Shown here one piece after another: positions 30,333 through 40,063 of a DNA stretch of 64,000 bases (position 1 is its first letter; each line of letters begins with the position of its first letter). The translations under genes were made by a program, and so were the position numbers. Origin of the DNA: Corynebacterium accolens. GTDB lineage: Bacteria > Actinomycetota > Actinomycetes > Mycobacteriales > Mycobacteriaceae. Where the stretch lies: the NCBI RefSeq assembly GCF_023520795.1, contig NZ_CP046605.1, positions 1,905,438 to 1,969,437 of the forward strand, in the 5' to 3' direction. The notes beneath the pieces were generated by a model. That model was not told the origin of the DNA. It searched no databases and saw only the letters and a program-made list of their open reading frames with translations.

Positions 30333-32204
30333 ATGGCTACTCCTGCAATCGCGATCGTCGGCATGGGCCCGCGCGGCATCTCTATCCTGGAACGCCTCGC
30401 CGCCCGCATGGATGATTCCAGCTCCCCCGTTACCGTTCACCTCATCGATGAGGCCCAGCACGGCGCCGGCCGCGTCTGGGACACCGCCCAAACCAAGACC
30501 CTGTGCATGAATACGCGCGCGGGGGCTGTCACGCTTTTTACCGAGCCCGGCGCGACGGTGGATGCCCCGGTGCTCGAGGGGCCGACGCAATACGAGTGGA
30601 TCCAGCTGCTGCGCGGCGAGGGCGATAAGGTAGCTCCTGCCAAGCGCGAGCTGTTTGCCCAGCACCCTCCGGCCCCGCATGTTGCCACGGAGTACCGCGC
30701 GGAGCTGACCGCTACCCGCCCGGAGTCCAACCCCACGCGCGCGTTATACGGCGAATACCTGCGCTGGGTCTATGACGTGGTGCTGGCGCGCTTGCCGGAG
30801 AGCATTTCTACGGTCAACCACCACCACCGCGTGGAGACCATCACCGCAGACGGCGCGGCCGATATCCTGCACTTGGACGACGGCTCGCAGGTGCGCGCCG
30901 ATGCTACGGTCCTAGCCTATGGCTGGATGGCGCCGCGCTTTAATGATGAGGAGCAGCGCTTGGCGGAGTCTGGGCTGCGCTGGATCGCGCCAGGCAACCC
31001 CGTGGAACAAGACTACGAAGCCATTCCCGCCAGCGAAGACGTGCTGGTGCGCGGGCTTGGCATGGGCTTTTATGACATCATGGCGCTGACCACCATCGAG
31101 CGCGGCGGCAGGTTCGTCGAGGATGCCACCACCCGCTCCGGCCTGCGCTACGAGGCGAGCGGGAAGGAGCCGCGTTTCATCGTCGCCTCCGGCCGCGGTT
31201 ATCCCTTCCACCCCAAGTCCGAGTACAACGAACTGCCGCCCACGATGCCGCGGCGGCGGTTGCATGGGGTCATCGATAAGCTCCAGGGCGCCGAGGATAT
31301 CGACTTTGACGCCCAGGTTTGGCCCGCCATCGCGCGCGATAGCTACGAGGCGTATATCACCACGCTGGAACGGGTGAATCCGGAGGCGCTGCTCCGCCCG
31401 CGCGAAGAGATCCTCGCGGTCATCGATGCCACCGCGCCGGATGATCTCGGCGCCGCCCTCGCTCCCTTGGTCACCCTGCCGTGGGATATGACAGATCTTA
31501 TGTACCAGGTCGCTGGTTTTACCGGCGATATTTCGGCGTTGACCGCCCACATTGCGGATAGCCTGGCGGGTGATATCCAGGAGGCTGCCGCCGGGCACGA
31601 TTCGCCCATGAAGGCCGCGCTGTGGTCGCTGTCCCAGTCGCGCAAGCCCGCCTCCATCCTGGGCGCGGAAGGCCGCTATACCCGCGAGTCCCGCACAGGC
31701 CGCTACGCGCAATTTATGTCCTTTGGGCAGATGGTGGGCTCGGGCCCTCCGCTGTTCCGCGTGCGCCAGCTGCTCGCGCTTGTCGATGCCCACCTGGTCC
31801 ACTTCCTCGGCGATCACCCCACCCTCGCGATCGAGTCAGACCATTTCACCCTGACTTCTGGCCCGCGCTCGGCATCGGCGCCCACGCTTGTCGATGCCTT
31901 CATGCACAAGCCCGATATCCGCGTCGCCGGCGATCCGCTCACCCGTGGATTGCTCGAGGGTGGCCGGGTGCGCCCGTTTGCCGATCACGGGCAGGACACC
32001 GGTTCCCCCGAAACCGATGGTGCCACGCGGCGCACCGTCCACCCAGATGGCAGCCTGGATGAACGCCTGCATATCGTGGGCATTCCCACCTATGCGCAGT
32101 GGCCGGATACAACGATTTCCCCCATGCCGGGAACGGATCCGCTCATGCTGCAGGAAACCGATAAGACCGCTGGCTCCCTGCTCAAGGTTGCCGGCGGCCA
32201 CTAA
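30333..32204 (+). CDS. FAD/NAD(P)-binding protein (FAD_NAD-binding_9 type)
   Basis: 623 residues. An N-terminal dinucleotide fold IVGMGPRGISILERL (about 8-22) and a motif LIDEAQHGAGRVWDTAQ matching proteins with the FAD-NAD(P)-binding domain often seen near siderophore or amino-acid N-hydroxylation genes. A second glycine-rich stretch (VRGLGMGFYDIM) occurs around 235. AAGGAG lies just before ATG 30333. The neighbours give no pathway hint. Function unknown; an oxidoreductase is likely. Confidence 0.8.
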   Translation: MATPAIAIVGMGPRGISILERLAARMDDSSSPVTVHLIDEAQHGAGRVWDTAQTKTLCMNTRAGAVTLFTEPGATVDAPVLEGPTQYEWIQLLRGEGDKVAPAKRELFAQHPPAPHVATEYRAELTATRPESNPTRALYGEYLRWVYDVVLARLPESISTVNHHHRVETITADGAADILHLDDGSQVRADATVLAYGWMAPRFNDEEQRLAESGLRWIAPGNPVEQDYEAIPASEDVLVRGLGMGFYDIMALTTIERGGRFVEDATTRSGLRYEASGKEPRFIVASGRGYPFHPKSEYNELPPTMPRRRLHGVIDKLQGAEDIDFDAQVWPAIARDSYEAYITTLERVNPEALLRPREEILAVIDATAPDDLGAALAPLVTLPWDMTDLMYQVAGFTGDISALTAHIADSLAGDIQEAAAGHDSPMKAALWSLSQSRKPASILGAEGRYTRESRTGRYAQFMSFGQMVGSGPPLFRVRQLLALVDAHLVHFLGDHPTLAIESDHFTLTSGPRSASAPTLVDAFMHKPDIRVAGDPLTRGLLEGGRVRPFADHGQDTGSPETDGATRRTVHPDGSLDERLHIVGIPTYAQWPDTTISPMPGTDPLMLQETDKTAGSLLKVAGGH

Positions 32205-32225
32205 GTACGCGTTTTAGAGCGCGTT

Positions 32226-33383
32226 TTAAAGGGCGTCGAGCGCCTGCTGTAGATCCGCCAGCAGGTCATCGATGTCCTCGATGCCGATGGAGATGCGCAC
32301 CATGTCCTCCGGCGGCACCAATTCGGAGCCTTCGGCCGATACGTGGGTCATATTCTGCGGGTGCTCGATGAGCGATTCCACCCCGCCCAGCGATTCCGCC
32401 AGGCAAATAAGGCGCGTATTCAAACAAATCTGCTTGGCGTGCTCTGGGTCGTGGAAGCGCACGGACATCATGCCGCCGAACCCACGCATCTGCTGTGCCG
32501 CCAGCTCGTGGCCCGGGTGCTCTGCCAATCCCGGGTAGCGCACCTGTTTGACCTCTGGGCAGGCCTGTAAGAATTCCGCCACCTTTTGCGCATTGGCGCA
32601 GTGGCGATCCATGCGCACGCCGAGGGTCTTAATGCCACGCGCAGTCAGGTAGGCATCGAAGGGAGAGGCGACCGCGCCCACGTTGCCCTGGAAGTACAGC
32701 AGCTGCTCATCCACCTCGGGGTCATTGGTAACTACGGCGCCGCCCAAGACATCGGAATGCCCGCCTAAGTACTTCGTGGTGGAGTGCAGGACGTGGTCCG
32801 CACCCAGCGCGAGGGGGTTCTGGAGGTACGGCGTGGCGAAGGTATTATCCACCAGCACCTGCGCATTGCCCTTAACCTTGGCCACCGCCGCAATATCGGT
32901 GATATTCAGCGCCGGGTTGGTCGGGGTTTCTAGCCAGATGAGCTTGGTATTGTCCTTTACCGCGGCGGCGACGGCATCGACATCGCAGGTATTGATAATG
33001 GACATCTCCACACCCCATTCCGTGAAATCATTAAGCAGGCGGTAGGAACCGCCGTAGGAGTCATTGCCCAAAATGACGTGGTCGCCGGGGCGCACCAAAA
33101 TGCGCACCATCGTATCGGCGGCGGCCATACCGGTGGCAAAGACACGGGCGTAATCCGCGCCCTCCAGCGCGGCCAAGGTCTTTTCAAGCGAGCGAACCGT
33201 CGGGTTGGCCACGCGCCCGTATTCAAAGCCGCCGCGCAGTTGCGCGAGGCCATCCTGGGCGAACGTAGTCGAGGCGTAGATCGGCACGTTGATGGATCCC
33301 ATGTGCGGATCCGGGTGATATCCAGCGTGAATGGAACGGGATGAAAATCCTTTTGCCAAGTTATGCGCGCTGTGTTCAGTCAT
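32226..33383 (-). CDS. metB: Cystathionine gamma-synthase
   Basis: PLP enzyme of trans-sulfuration that joins O-acyl-homoserine and cysteine. 385 residues. PLP lysine in LHSTTKYLGGHSDV, Arg in GFEYGRVANPTV, DNTFATPYLQNPL. The start is set at ATG 33383 (MTEHSAHNLAKGF), which has GGGAGG almost touching it; upstream frame without similarity continues to 33425. A TAGAC half of the McbR recognition sequence (TAGAC-N6-GTCTA) is at 33396-33400, but the other half (GTTCA) is poor. Confidence 0.93.
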   Translation of the reverse strand: MTEHSAHNLAKGFSSRSIHAGYHPDPHMGSINVPIYASTTFAQDGLAQLRGGFEYGRVANPTVRSLEKTLAALEGADYARVFATGMAAADTMVRILVRPGDHVILGNDSYGGSYRLLNDFTEWGVEMSIINTCDVDAVAAAVKDNTKLIWLETPTNPALNITDIAAVAKVKGNAQVLVDNTFATPYLQNPLALGADHVLHSTTKYLGGHSDVLGGAVVTNDPEVDEQLLYFQGNVGAVASPFDAYLTARGIKTLGVRMDRHCANAQKVAEFLQACPEVKQVRYPGLAEHPGHELAAQQMRGFGGMMSVRFHDPEHAKQICLNTRLICLAESLGGVESLIEHPQNMTHVSAEGSELVPPEDMVRISIGIEDIDDLLADLQQALDAL

Positions 33384-33539
33384 GCCTCCCAATCGTAGAC
33401 TAAGCGGTTCATCCACACCGGCCATTCGGCAATTTATATTCTGCCCTCTCCACGCATTGCCGATTCGGCGCCGTCAGTGAGATTTCAGGATTCTCCTCTA
33501 GAATGGGTGCGGTTAGTTTGTGTCCACGATCAAGAAAGA

Positions 33540-34544
33540 ATGATGAGTACGAACCTATTTACCATGGCTCAGGGCGCTGCAGAGAAAAAAGACGATGCAG
33601 TAGAGTCCGTATCCAGCTTCTGGAACGACGAGAACGTTCAACTTTGGCTTATCGAGCGGCCCATCCGCATCGGCCTCATTATCATTTTGGCCTTCATTGC
33701 GCACTGGGCGCTGCGCCACCTCATCAACCGGCTGGCGAAAAACAGCATTAAGGCCTCCACCCTCAAAAAGCCCAGCCGCACCCGCAGCAGGTCTGGGGAG
33801 GACGGCCAACCGGATGACACCCTGCGAGAAACCAGGGAGGCGCGCCGCGCCTCGCGCATCAAGACCCTCGCCGGCGTGGGGCGATCGGCGGTTGCCATCG
33901 TGGTCTGGGTTTCGGCTGGCATTGCCATCCTGGATGAATTGGAAGTCAACGTTGCCCCGCTGATCGCTTCTGCCGGTGTTATCGGTGTTGCCCTCGGCTT
34001 CGGTGCACAAGAACTGGTCCGAGACTTCCTCTCCGGTATCTTCATGCTCATTGAGGATCAATACGGCATTGGCGATGTCATTGACCTGGGCAACGGCGTC
34101 TTTGGCGACGTCGAGTCCATTTCCCTGCGCATTACCACCGTCCGCGATATCGACGGTGCCCTGTGGTACGTCCGCAACGGCGAAATCCTGCAGGTGGCTA
34201 ACCACTCCGATGAGTACTCCGTTGCCCGCATCCAAATCCCCGTCGGGCTATCCAACGACCCAGAGGTTGCCGGGGAGGTCATCGACAAGGCCGTCAAGGA
34301 TGCCGTCAAGGACGAAAAGATCCGCAAGATGGTGCTCAGCACCCCGCGCATCGACGGCATGTCCAAGTTCGAGCCGGACTACGTCTCCTTCCGCGTGTCC
34401 ACCAAGACGCTGCCGGGCCGCCAGTGGGATGTCCAGCGCTTTGTCCAGTCCCGCGTCCTCAACGTCATGCACGCAGAGGGCATCAGCACCCCTTACCCAC
34501 ACGGCATCGGCATTGCCAATCCGCATAAGGGAGACGATGCCTAA
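33540..34544 (+). CDS. mscS: Small-conductance mechanosensitive channel, MscS family
   Basis: 334 residues. Three membrane segments (about 42-62, 108-128 and 138-160) with the pore helix VIGVALGFGAQELVRDFLSG, then the cytoplasmic beta domain (IEDQYGIGDVIDLG). A Lys/Arg-rich loop (STLKKPSRTRSRSGEDGQ) separates the first two segments. Two ATGs at 33540 and 33543 are both possible. The TAA is directly followed by the ATG of the globin gene, so they are co-translated. Opens on hypo-osmotic shock. Confidence 0.92.
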   Translation: MMSTNLFTMAQGAAEKKDDAVESVSSFWNDENVQLWLIERPIRIGLIIILAFIAHWALRHLINRLAKNSIKASTLKKPSRTRSRSGEDGQPDDTLRETREARRASRIKTLAGVGRSAVAIVVWVSAGIAILDELEVNVAPLIASAGVIGVALGFGAQELVRDFLSGIFMLIEDQYGIGDVIDLGNGVFGDVESISLRITTVRDIDGALWYVRNGEILQVANHSDEYSVARIQIPVGLSNDPEVAGEVIDKAVKDAVKDEKIRKMVLSTPRIDGMSKFEPDYVSFRVSTKTLPGRQWDVQRFVQSRVLNVMHAEGISTPYPHGIGIANPHKGDDA

Positions 34545-34928
34545 ATGAATTCCGTTTATGAAGCCATCGGTGGGACCCCTACCTTTGAGCGTCTCGTGCA
34601 TGGCTTTTATGACCAGGTCAAAGAAGATGACGTGATTGGCCCCATGTACCCGGATCAGGATTGGGAAGGCGCGGAACAGCGCCTTACCTGGTTCCTGATT
34701 CAGTACTGGGGCGGTCCCCAACACTTCTCCGAAAACCGCGGCCACCCGCGCCTGCGCATGCGGCATGCAACCTTTCCCATTGATATGGAAGCTCACGACC
34801 GCTGGCTCGAGCTGATGGGAAAATCCCTCGATAGTATCGAGGAAGACACCATCCCGCCGGCGTATCGCACCATGATTTGGGACCACATGCAGCGCGTCGC
34901 CGCCATGCTCATCAATAGAGCGCCTTAA
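34545..34928 (+). CDS. glbO: Truncated haemoglobin, group II (GlbO-like)
   Basis: 127 residues, 2-on-2 globin. Tyr22 (B10) in HGFYDQV, proximal His75 in RMRHATFPI and Trp87 (G8) in DRWLELMG are the group II hallmarks. It starts at the base after the mscS stop and has no ribosome site of its own, so it depends on coupled translation. GlbO-type proteins bind oxygen tightly and are linked to redox or NO handling. Confidence 0.95.
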   Translation: MNSVYEAIGGTPTFERLVHGFYDQVKEDDVIGPMYPDQDWEGAEQRLTWFLIQYWGGPQHFSENRGHPRLRMRHATFPIDMEAHDRWLELMGKSLDSIEEDTIPPAYRTMIWDHMQRVAAMLINRAP

Positions 34929-34977
34929 GTTTCACCTGCTTGTAGCGCTGCCTGTGCAAGGCGTTACAGGCTGTACA

Positions 34978-35022
34978 AAGAGGCCCGCGCACTTCTACAT
35001 TAGGTAAGTGCGCGGGCCTCTT
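34978..35022. terminator. Strong terminator between glbO and ald
   Basis: Seventeen-pair perfect stem (AAGAGGCCCGCGCACTT and its complement) with an eleven-base loop and TTTT after it; it can serve both convergent genes. Confidence 0.95.
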
Positions 35023-35060
35023 TTACTGTGCGCTAGCGCCAAGTTAGCGCTGCCGGATGC

Positions 35061-36152
35061 TTAGTCTTTCCAGTCGAAAGCCTGGCGTACCGGCTCAGAT
35101 ATCAGCTTGCCGCCGCGGGTCATCACGCCGGAGCGCAAGCCTGGGAAGCGCTCGATCGCGGCATCCAGGTTGTCGTTGGCCACCGCGCGGATATACGGCA
35201 GCGTCGCCGAGGCCAAGGCGCGGGCCGAGGTATTGGCCACCGCACCGGGCATATTGGCCACGCAGTAGAAGAGGGTGTCGTGCACCTTGAAGGTCGGCTC
35301 GTCGTGGGAGGTCTTGCGCGAGTTCTCGAAGCAGCCGCCTTGGTCGATGGCGACATCGACAAGCACCGCGCCCTCCTTCATCTTCTTCACGGTTTCCTCG
35401 CGCACCAGCTTCGGTGCCGCAGCGCCTGGAATCAGGACGGCGCCAATGACGAGATCGGCCTCCTCCAGCTCCTTATCCAGCGTGGATGGGTCAGAAATCA
35501 GGGTCCGCACGCCGCCGGCGTACTGGTCATCAAAGCGCTGCAAAACGTGTGGATCCACGTCCAAGACCGTAACCTCCGCGCGCAGGCCGTGCGCCATAGC
35601 CACGGCGGACGCGCCTACCTGGCCGCCGCCGATGACCACCACGCGCGCAGGCTGGGTGCCCGGGATGCCAGAAACCAGGAGGCCGCGGCCGCCCTGAGTG
35701 GACAGCAGGTGGTGCGAGCCCTCGATGACAGCCAAGCGCCCGGCGACCTGGGACATGGGGGTCAAAAGCGGCAGAGTGCCGCGGCGGTCCGTCACGGTTT
35801 CATAGGCAATGGAGGTTGTCTTCGCTTCCGTCAGCGCCTCCGTCAACGGGCGATCCGCCGCCAAGTGGAGGTAGGTAAAGACGGTGAGATCAGAGCGCAG
35901 GTACTGGTACTCGGACTCGAGCGGCTCCTTTACCTTCAGCAGAAGCTCGGCCTTGGCCCACGTCTCGTCCGCAGAATCAACGATGGTAGCGCCAGCCTCT
36001 ACGTATTCCTCATCGGGAAAGGACGCGCCTACGCCCGCGCCCGATTCGATGAATAGCTCGTGCCCATCAGTAACCAAGGTCCGCACCTCGGTTGGGGTGA
36101 GGGCGACGCGGCTTTCATTATTCATGATTTCTTTGGGTACAGAAATGCGCAC
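35061..36152 (-). CDS. ald: Alanine dehydrogenase
   Basis: NAD-dependent reductive amination of pyruvate, or alanine catabolism in reverse. 363 residues. VPKEIMNNESRVALTP at the N-terminus, Lys in LLKVKEPLESEY, catalytic His in FTYLHLAAD, NAD-binding VIGGGQVGASAVAMAHG and DQGGCFENSRKTSH. GTG 36152 with AAGGAG upstream. It could work together with the alanine/sodium symporter at 44734-46278. Confidence 0.95.
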   Translation of the reverse strand: MRISVPKEIMNNESRVALTPTEVRTLVTDGHELFIESGAGVGASFPDEEYVEAGATIVDSADETWAKAELLLKVKEPLESEYQYLRSDLTVFTYLHLAADRPLTEALTEAKTTSIAYETVTDRRGTLPLLTPMSQVAGRLAVIEGSHHLLSTQGGRGLLVSGIPGTQPARVVVIGGGQVGASAVAMAHGLRAEVTVLDVDPHVLQRFDDQYAGGVRTLISDPSTLDKELEEADLVIGAVLIPGAAAPKLVREETVKKMKEGAVLVDVAIDQGGCFENSRKTSHDEPTFKVHDTLFYCVANMPGAVANTSARALASATLPYIRAVANDNLDAAIERFPGLRSGVMTRGGKLISEPVRQAFDWKD

Positions 36153-36409
36153 GGAGGTTCTCCTTCATGTGTTGGTTACAGAGGCGAAAATTTACTTCTC
36201 GCTGTCAGGTTAACGCAGAATACGAAGGAGGATATTAGTTTGTGCGTATTTCACGAACGGGGGTGACTACAATAATCACGATTTCCTCGATACTGCAGTG
36301 TATAGGGTTAGAAATGCATACCCAGAAAATATCCACCACCCCCGACTATTGGGTTATAGATATTGTTCGCTGTCCGTTTTGGGCGGCGAAATACCAGATT
36401 CGGGGAGTT
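36153..36409. other. Gene-free stretch upstream of ald
   Basis: A+T-richer stretch of 257 bases between the ald start and the end of the next leftward gene. No gene, hairpin or repeat stands out; it must contain the ald promoter. Confidence 0.4.
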
Positions 36410-37048
36410 TTACAGCACGGATAACCGCGTGGAACGGTAGATGCTGCCAAACGGTGCATCAAGGCGCACCCACCGGCCAAGACTCGACACTCGCAGGTGC
36501 CGCGGAATATCCATGGAGGCAGAGAACCCCGGAATTAGCCCCAAGTTGGTGCAGGCAAAAATCATCCGCATCGGGATTTCCACCGTCTGCCCATTGCCCT
36601 CAACCGTGACCACGGTCTGATTAAGCAGGCTGGGCGGCGGGCCCATGGGGCCGGAAAACTCCCGGGTCAGCTTCTGTCCCTGGTCCGAGAGCTCGCGCAC
36701 TACCGTCACCGGCAGGGTATCTACCACGCTAAAGCCGGTCGCCGGGGGCAATGCGCCCGGCCACGACGCATCGCGGGACGGGCCGAGTTCCATAACGCCG
36801 GTACCATCGTGTTCCGCGAGCTGTTGCTCCAGCGTCTCCGCGGAGACCACTGCCCCATCGCGGGAGACTTTCCCCTGCACCCGCCGGGAGGCGACAACCT
36901 CGAAGGGGGTGGTGACGAAGGCGTCAACGACGTCATCGGCAAGCTGGCGCAGGCGCACCGATGCATTCGCGTCTACCCCAACTGCGCGCGCAAGAAGGGC
37001 CCGCAAGCCAGGTCCTCCGCTGCGAATTTCAAGCGACTCGGTGACCAT
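36410..37048 (-). CDS. Conserved corynebacterial protein of unknown function
   Basis: 212 residues without a recognised fold. No signal or membrane segment. The N-terminal half reads like two helices and a strand (LRALLARAVGVDANASVRLRQ); the C-terminal half is strand-rich (VTVEGNGQTVEIPMRMIFAC). It follows the thioesterase gene by 42 bases and so forms the end of the ettA-thioesterase unit; a protein of this kind is found next to ettA in other corynebacteria. Confidence 0.7.
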   Translation of the reverse strand: MVTESLEIRSGGPGLRALLARAVGVDANASVRLRQLADDVVDAFVTTPFEVVASRRVQGKVSRDGAVVSAETLEQQLAEHDGTGVMELGPSRDASWPGALPPATGFSVVDTLPVTVVRELSDQGQKLTREFSGPMGPPPSLLNQTVVTVEGNGQTVEIPMRMIFACTNLGLIPGFSASMDIPRHLRVSSLGRWVRLDAPFGSIYRSTRLSVL

Positions 37049-37090
37049 GGCGTGCGGGCCCTACCTTTCTATATGTGCACTGTGCGCCGT

Positions 37091-37501
37091 TTAAGAGGCG
37101 CTCATCTGCAGAATATCTTTTTCCTCATCCGTAAGCGGGCGCGGGGTGTGCTTCTTCTTGTCAATGACTACCTGCACACAATTCACCGTGGCCGCTACCT
37201 CCCCTGCAGCGGTCTTGACCTGCTGGGAAGTGGTAAAGGACGACGAGCCGATGTGGGAAACGGTGGTTTCCACGATGACGTGGGCATTGCCCTCAAAGGG
37301 AATGGGGCGCATATAGTCCACGTCGAGATGGCGCACCAAGGCCATGAAATCGATGCCCTTGGCATAGATATTCTCCTTGGCAAAAGCCAAGCGTGCCTCC
37401 TGGGCAACCTCGATATAGTTGGCGTTCATCATGTGGCCGTACATATCGAAATCGCCCCAACGGGTGGGCACTTGGTGGGTATGTGCGTTATCGGTCGCCA
37501 T
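37091..37501 (-). CDS. Acyl-CoA thioesterase (4HBT hotdog fold)
   Basis: 136 residues. Signature WGDFDMYGHMMNANYIEVAQ with the catalytic Asp/His region, then a core VDYMRPIPFEG and QVKTAAGEVAATV. Start ATG 37501 preferred because AGGAGA is five bases before it; an ATG at 37504 overlaps that box. It lies 14 bases after ettA. Substrate range not deducible. Confidence 0.88.
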   Translation of the reverse strand: MATDNAHTHQVPTRWGDFDMYGHMMNANYIEVAQEARLAFAKENIYAKGIDFMALVRHLDVDYMRPIPFEGNAHVIVETTVSHIGSSSFTTSQQVKTAAGEVAATVNCVQVVIDKKKHTPRPLTDEEKDILQMSAS

Positions 37502-37515
37502 CATTCTCCTCAGGA

Positions 37516-39186
37516 TTATCGGGTGAGCTTGCGGTGAGTGACGCGAGAAGGACGGGCGGCGTCTTCTCCCAGACGCTCCACCTTGTTCTTCTCATAGTCA
37601 CCAAAGTTACCCTCAAACCAGAACCATTGCCCCTCGGCAACGTTGCCTTCCCACGCCAGAATATGGGTACAGGTGCGGTCCAAGAACCAGCGGTCATGGG
37701 AAATAACAACGGCGCAGCCAGGGAATTTCTCCAAGGCGTTTTCTAGCGAACCCAGGGTTTCGACGTCCAAGTCGTTGGTTGGCTCATCAAGAAGGATAAG
37801 GTTGCCGCCCTCTTTCAAGGTCAGCGCCAAGTTCAGGCGGTTGCGCTCACCACCGGAGAGCACCTTCGACGGCTTTTGCTGATCCGGGCCCTTGAAACCG
37901 AACGCGGACAGGTACGCGCGCGATGGCATCTCGTTTTGGCCAACGTGAATATAATCCAGTCCGCCGGAGACGACCTCCCACACCGTAGCCTCCGGGTCGA
38001 TATTCTCGCGGTTCTGGTCCACGTAGGACAGCTTGACGGTCTCGCCGACCTCAACCGAGCCATCATCCGGCTCTTCCAAGCCGACGATGGTCTTGAACAG
38101 CGTCGTCTTACCCACACCGTTCGGGCCGATGACACCGACGATGCCGTTGCGCGGCAGGGTAAAGGACAAGTCCTTAATCAGGGTGCGATCATCGAAGCCC
38201 TTGACCAGGTTCTTTGCCTCGACGACCTTATTGCCCAAGCGCGGCGGGGTAGGAATCTGGATTTCCTCGAAGTCCAGCTTCTTGTACTTCTCTGCCTCTG
38301 CAGCCATCTCTTCGTAGCGCTCCAAACGAGCCTTGTTCTTGGCCTGGCGAGCCTTGGCACCGGAGCGTACCCATTCCAGCTCGTCCTTCAAGCGCTTGCG
38401 CAGCTTGGCGTCCTTCTTGCCGGCAACCTGGAGGCGCTCTTGCTTCTTATCCAGGTAGGTGGAGTAGTTGCCCTCGTACGGGTACAGCTTGCCGCGGTCC
38501 ACCTCACAGATCCAGCCCGCGACGTGGTCCAGGAAGTAGCGGTCGTGGGTGACGGCCAAGACGGCACCTGGGTAATCCGCCAAGTGCTTTTCCAGCCACT
38601 CCACGGACTCGGCGTCCAAGTGGTTGGTGGGCTCGTCCAAAAGCAGCAGGTCTGGCTCCGTCAACAGGAGCTTAGCCAGAGCCACGCGGCGGCGCTCACC
38701 ACCGGAGAGGTTGGTCACTGGGGCATCGGAAGGCGGGCAGCGCAATGCCTCCATCGCCTGCTCGATCTTGGAATCAACCTCCCATGCATCGGCGGCGTCC
38801 AAGTCCTCTTGCAGCTTTCCCATTTCCGCCATGAGCTCATCGCTGTAATTGGTCGCCATTTCTTCGGCGATTTCCTCAAAGCGCTGCTTCTTTTCAAAGA
38901 TATCGCCGAGGCCCTCCTCGACGTTGCCGCGCACGGTCTTTTCTTCATTCAGCGGCGGCTCCTGCTGCAGGATGCCCACGGTAGCGCCCGGGTCGAGGAA
39001 TGCCTCACCATTGGAAGGCTGATCCAAGCCGGCCATGATCTTCAGAATGGAGGACTTACCGGCACCGTTGGGGCCGACCACACCAATCTTGGCGCCCGGG
39101 TAGAACGCCATCGTGACATCATCAAGGATGACCTTATCGCCAATTGCCTTGCGCACGTTTTTCATCGTGTAGATGAATTCGCCCAC
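37516..39186 (-). CDS. ettA: Energy-dependent translational throttle protein EttA (ABC-F)
   Basis: 556 residues; two ABC cassettes in one soluble chain. First Walker A GPNGAGKS at 38-45, second GPNGVGKTT near residue 355; signatures LSGGERRRVALA and LSGGERNRLNLA; the linker between contains the basic P-site tRNA-interacting motif (KARLERYEEMAAEAEKYK). Gates ribosomes into elongation according to the ATP/ADP ratio. GTG 39186 with AAAGGGG upstream. Confidence 0.96.
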   Translation of the reverse strand: MGEFIYTMKNVRKAIGDKVILDDVTMAFYPGAKIGVVGPNGAGKSSILKIMAGLDQPSNGEAFLDPGATVGILQQEPPLNEEKTVRGNVEEGLGDIFEKKQRFEEIAEEMATNYSDELMAEMGKLQEDLDAADAWEVDSKIEQAMEALRCPPSDAPVTNLSGGERRRVALAKLLLTEPDLLLLDEPTNHLDAESVEWLEKHLADYPGAVLAVTHDRYFLDHVAGWICEVDRGKLYPYEGNYSTYLDKKQERLQVAGKKDAKLRKRLKDELEWVRSGAKARQAKNKARLERYEEMAAEAEKYKKLDFEEIQIPTPPRLGNKVVEAKNLVKGFDDRTLIKDLSFTLPRNGIVGVIGPNGVGKTTLFKTIVGLEEPDDGSVEVGETVKLSYVDQNRENIDPEATVWEVVSGGLDYIHVGQNEMPSRAYLSAFGFKGPDQQKPSKVLSGGERNRLNLALTLKEGGNLILLDEPTNDLDVETLGSLENALEKFPGCAVVISHDRWFLDRTCTHILAWEGNVAEGQWFWFEGNFGDYEKNKVERLGEDAARPSRVTHRKLTR

Positions 39187-39296
39187 TTTTTACCCCTTTG
39201 CAAAAATTTGGGAGACGTATTTATCTACACAAACACTACATCAGAATGCGCGCCTAGGTGCCTCGGGTCGGGCGAACCCGAGGCGAATGGCTGGCG

Positions 39297-39893
39297 CTAT
39301 GCATGCACGGTTTCGGCGGCCTCCTCCTCTTGCGTTGCTACTTCCTCGCCGTCTTGGGCTGCCGCACTATTTCCCGCTTGGATGCGGTCTGCAGCTGTAT
39401 CGGCGGCGGTATCTCCCGGCGCGGAGTTATCCACGTCGGGCACAACTTCGTTTTCGCCAAGCTCTGGGATGGCGATGTTTTCCTGGTTGTATTGCGGCGC
39501 CAAGCGCTTTGCTCCGATGACGTGGCGGTTTAGGTCCAGGCCCACATACTGCGCCTTGATAAAGGTGCGGTAGTGGTCCTTGCCTTCATCATCGCGCCAC
39601 TGATCGGAGACGATCGAGCCGCAGACCAATAGCGGCATGCCCTTGGCCAGGGATTTCTTGACGTTGATGGCAAATTGGTTCCACATTTCCACGTCAATAA
39701 AGAGGTGGTCTACATCGCGCCACTGCTGCTGGCCGCGTTGGTTCTCCGCGTCGGTGCCGGTATCGGCGGGGCGATCAGGCACGCGCCGCGAGGAGGCGAT
39801 GCGCAGCTTGGTTTTATATGCGCCGGTCGAGGTCTTGGTCAAGATGGGATCTTGGGTAAGGCGGCCGGTTAACATCACTGGATATTGAGACAT
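39297..39893 (-). CDS. ssb2: Second single-stranded DNA-binding protein
   Basis: 198 residues. OB-fold with GRLTQDPILTKTSTGAYKTK and WNQFAINVKKSLAKGMPLLVCG, but sequence drift from the usual replicative SSB (no GxYY-type aromatic set after 60) and a C-terminus (EEEAAETVHA) that lacks the DDDIPF tip used to recruit repair proteins. This marks a paralogue like SsbB of actinobacteria rather than the essential SSB. The upstream region holds two DnaA boxes. Confidence 0.85.
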   Translation of the reverse strand: MSQYPVMLTGRLTQDPILTKTSTGAYKTKLRIASSRRVPDRPADTGTDAENQRGQQQWRDVDHLFIDVEMWNQFAINVKKSLAKGMPLLVCGSIVSDQWRDDEGKDHYRTFIKAQYVGLDLNRHVIGAKRLAPQYNQENIAIPELGENEVVPDVDNSAPGDTAADTAADRIQAGNSAAAQDGEEVATQEEEAAETVHA

Positions 39894-40003
39894 GGTGCTG
39901 AAATTCCTTTACTAGGTTGTGGGTTCGCGAGTGGTATGTCCCTCGCTCGCCTTCACATCCTGCTGCCGCAGCGCAACCAGCACCATGCCATGCCGCCCAG
40001 TAC

Positions 40004-40012
40004 TGTGGATAA
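40004..40012 (-). promoter_or_regulatory. DnaA box upstream of ssb2
   Basis: TGTGGATAA on the plus strand, i.e. TTATCCACA on the minus strand, a perfect DnaA box about 110 bases before ssb2. Confidence 0.65.
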
Positions 40013-40063
40013 CTTGTTGTCCCCTTCAACAAAACGGCCCCAGGATGGTCACTTTCGGGTGGG

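Noticed and set aside
33396-33411. McbR box upstream of metB
   Set aside because: TAGAC is present but the second half reads GTTCA instead of GTCTA; too weak to list as a site.
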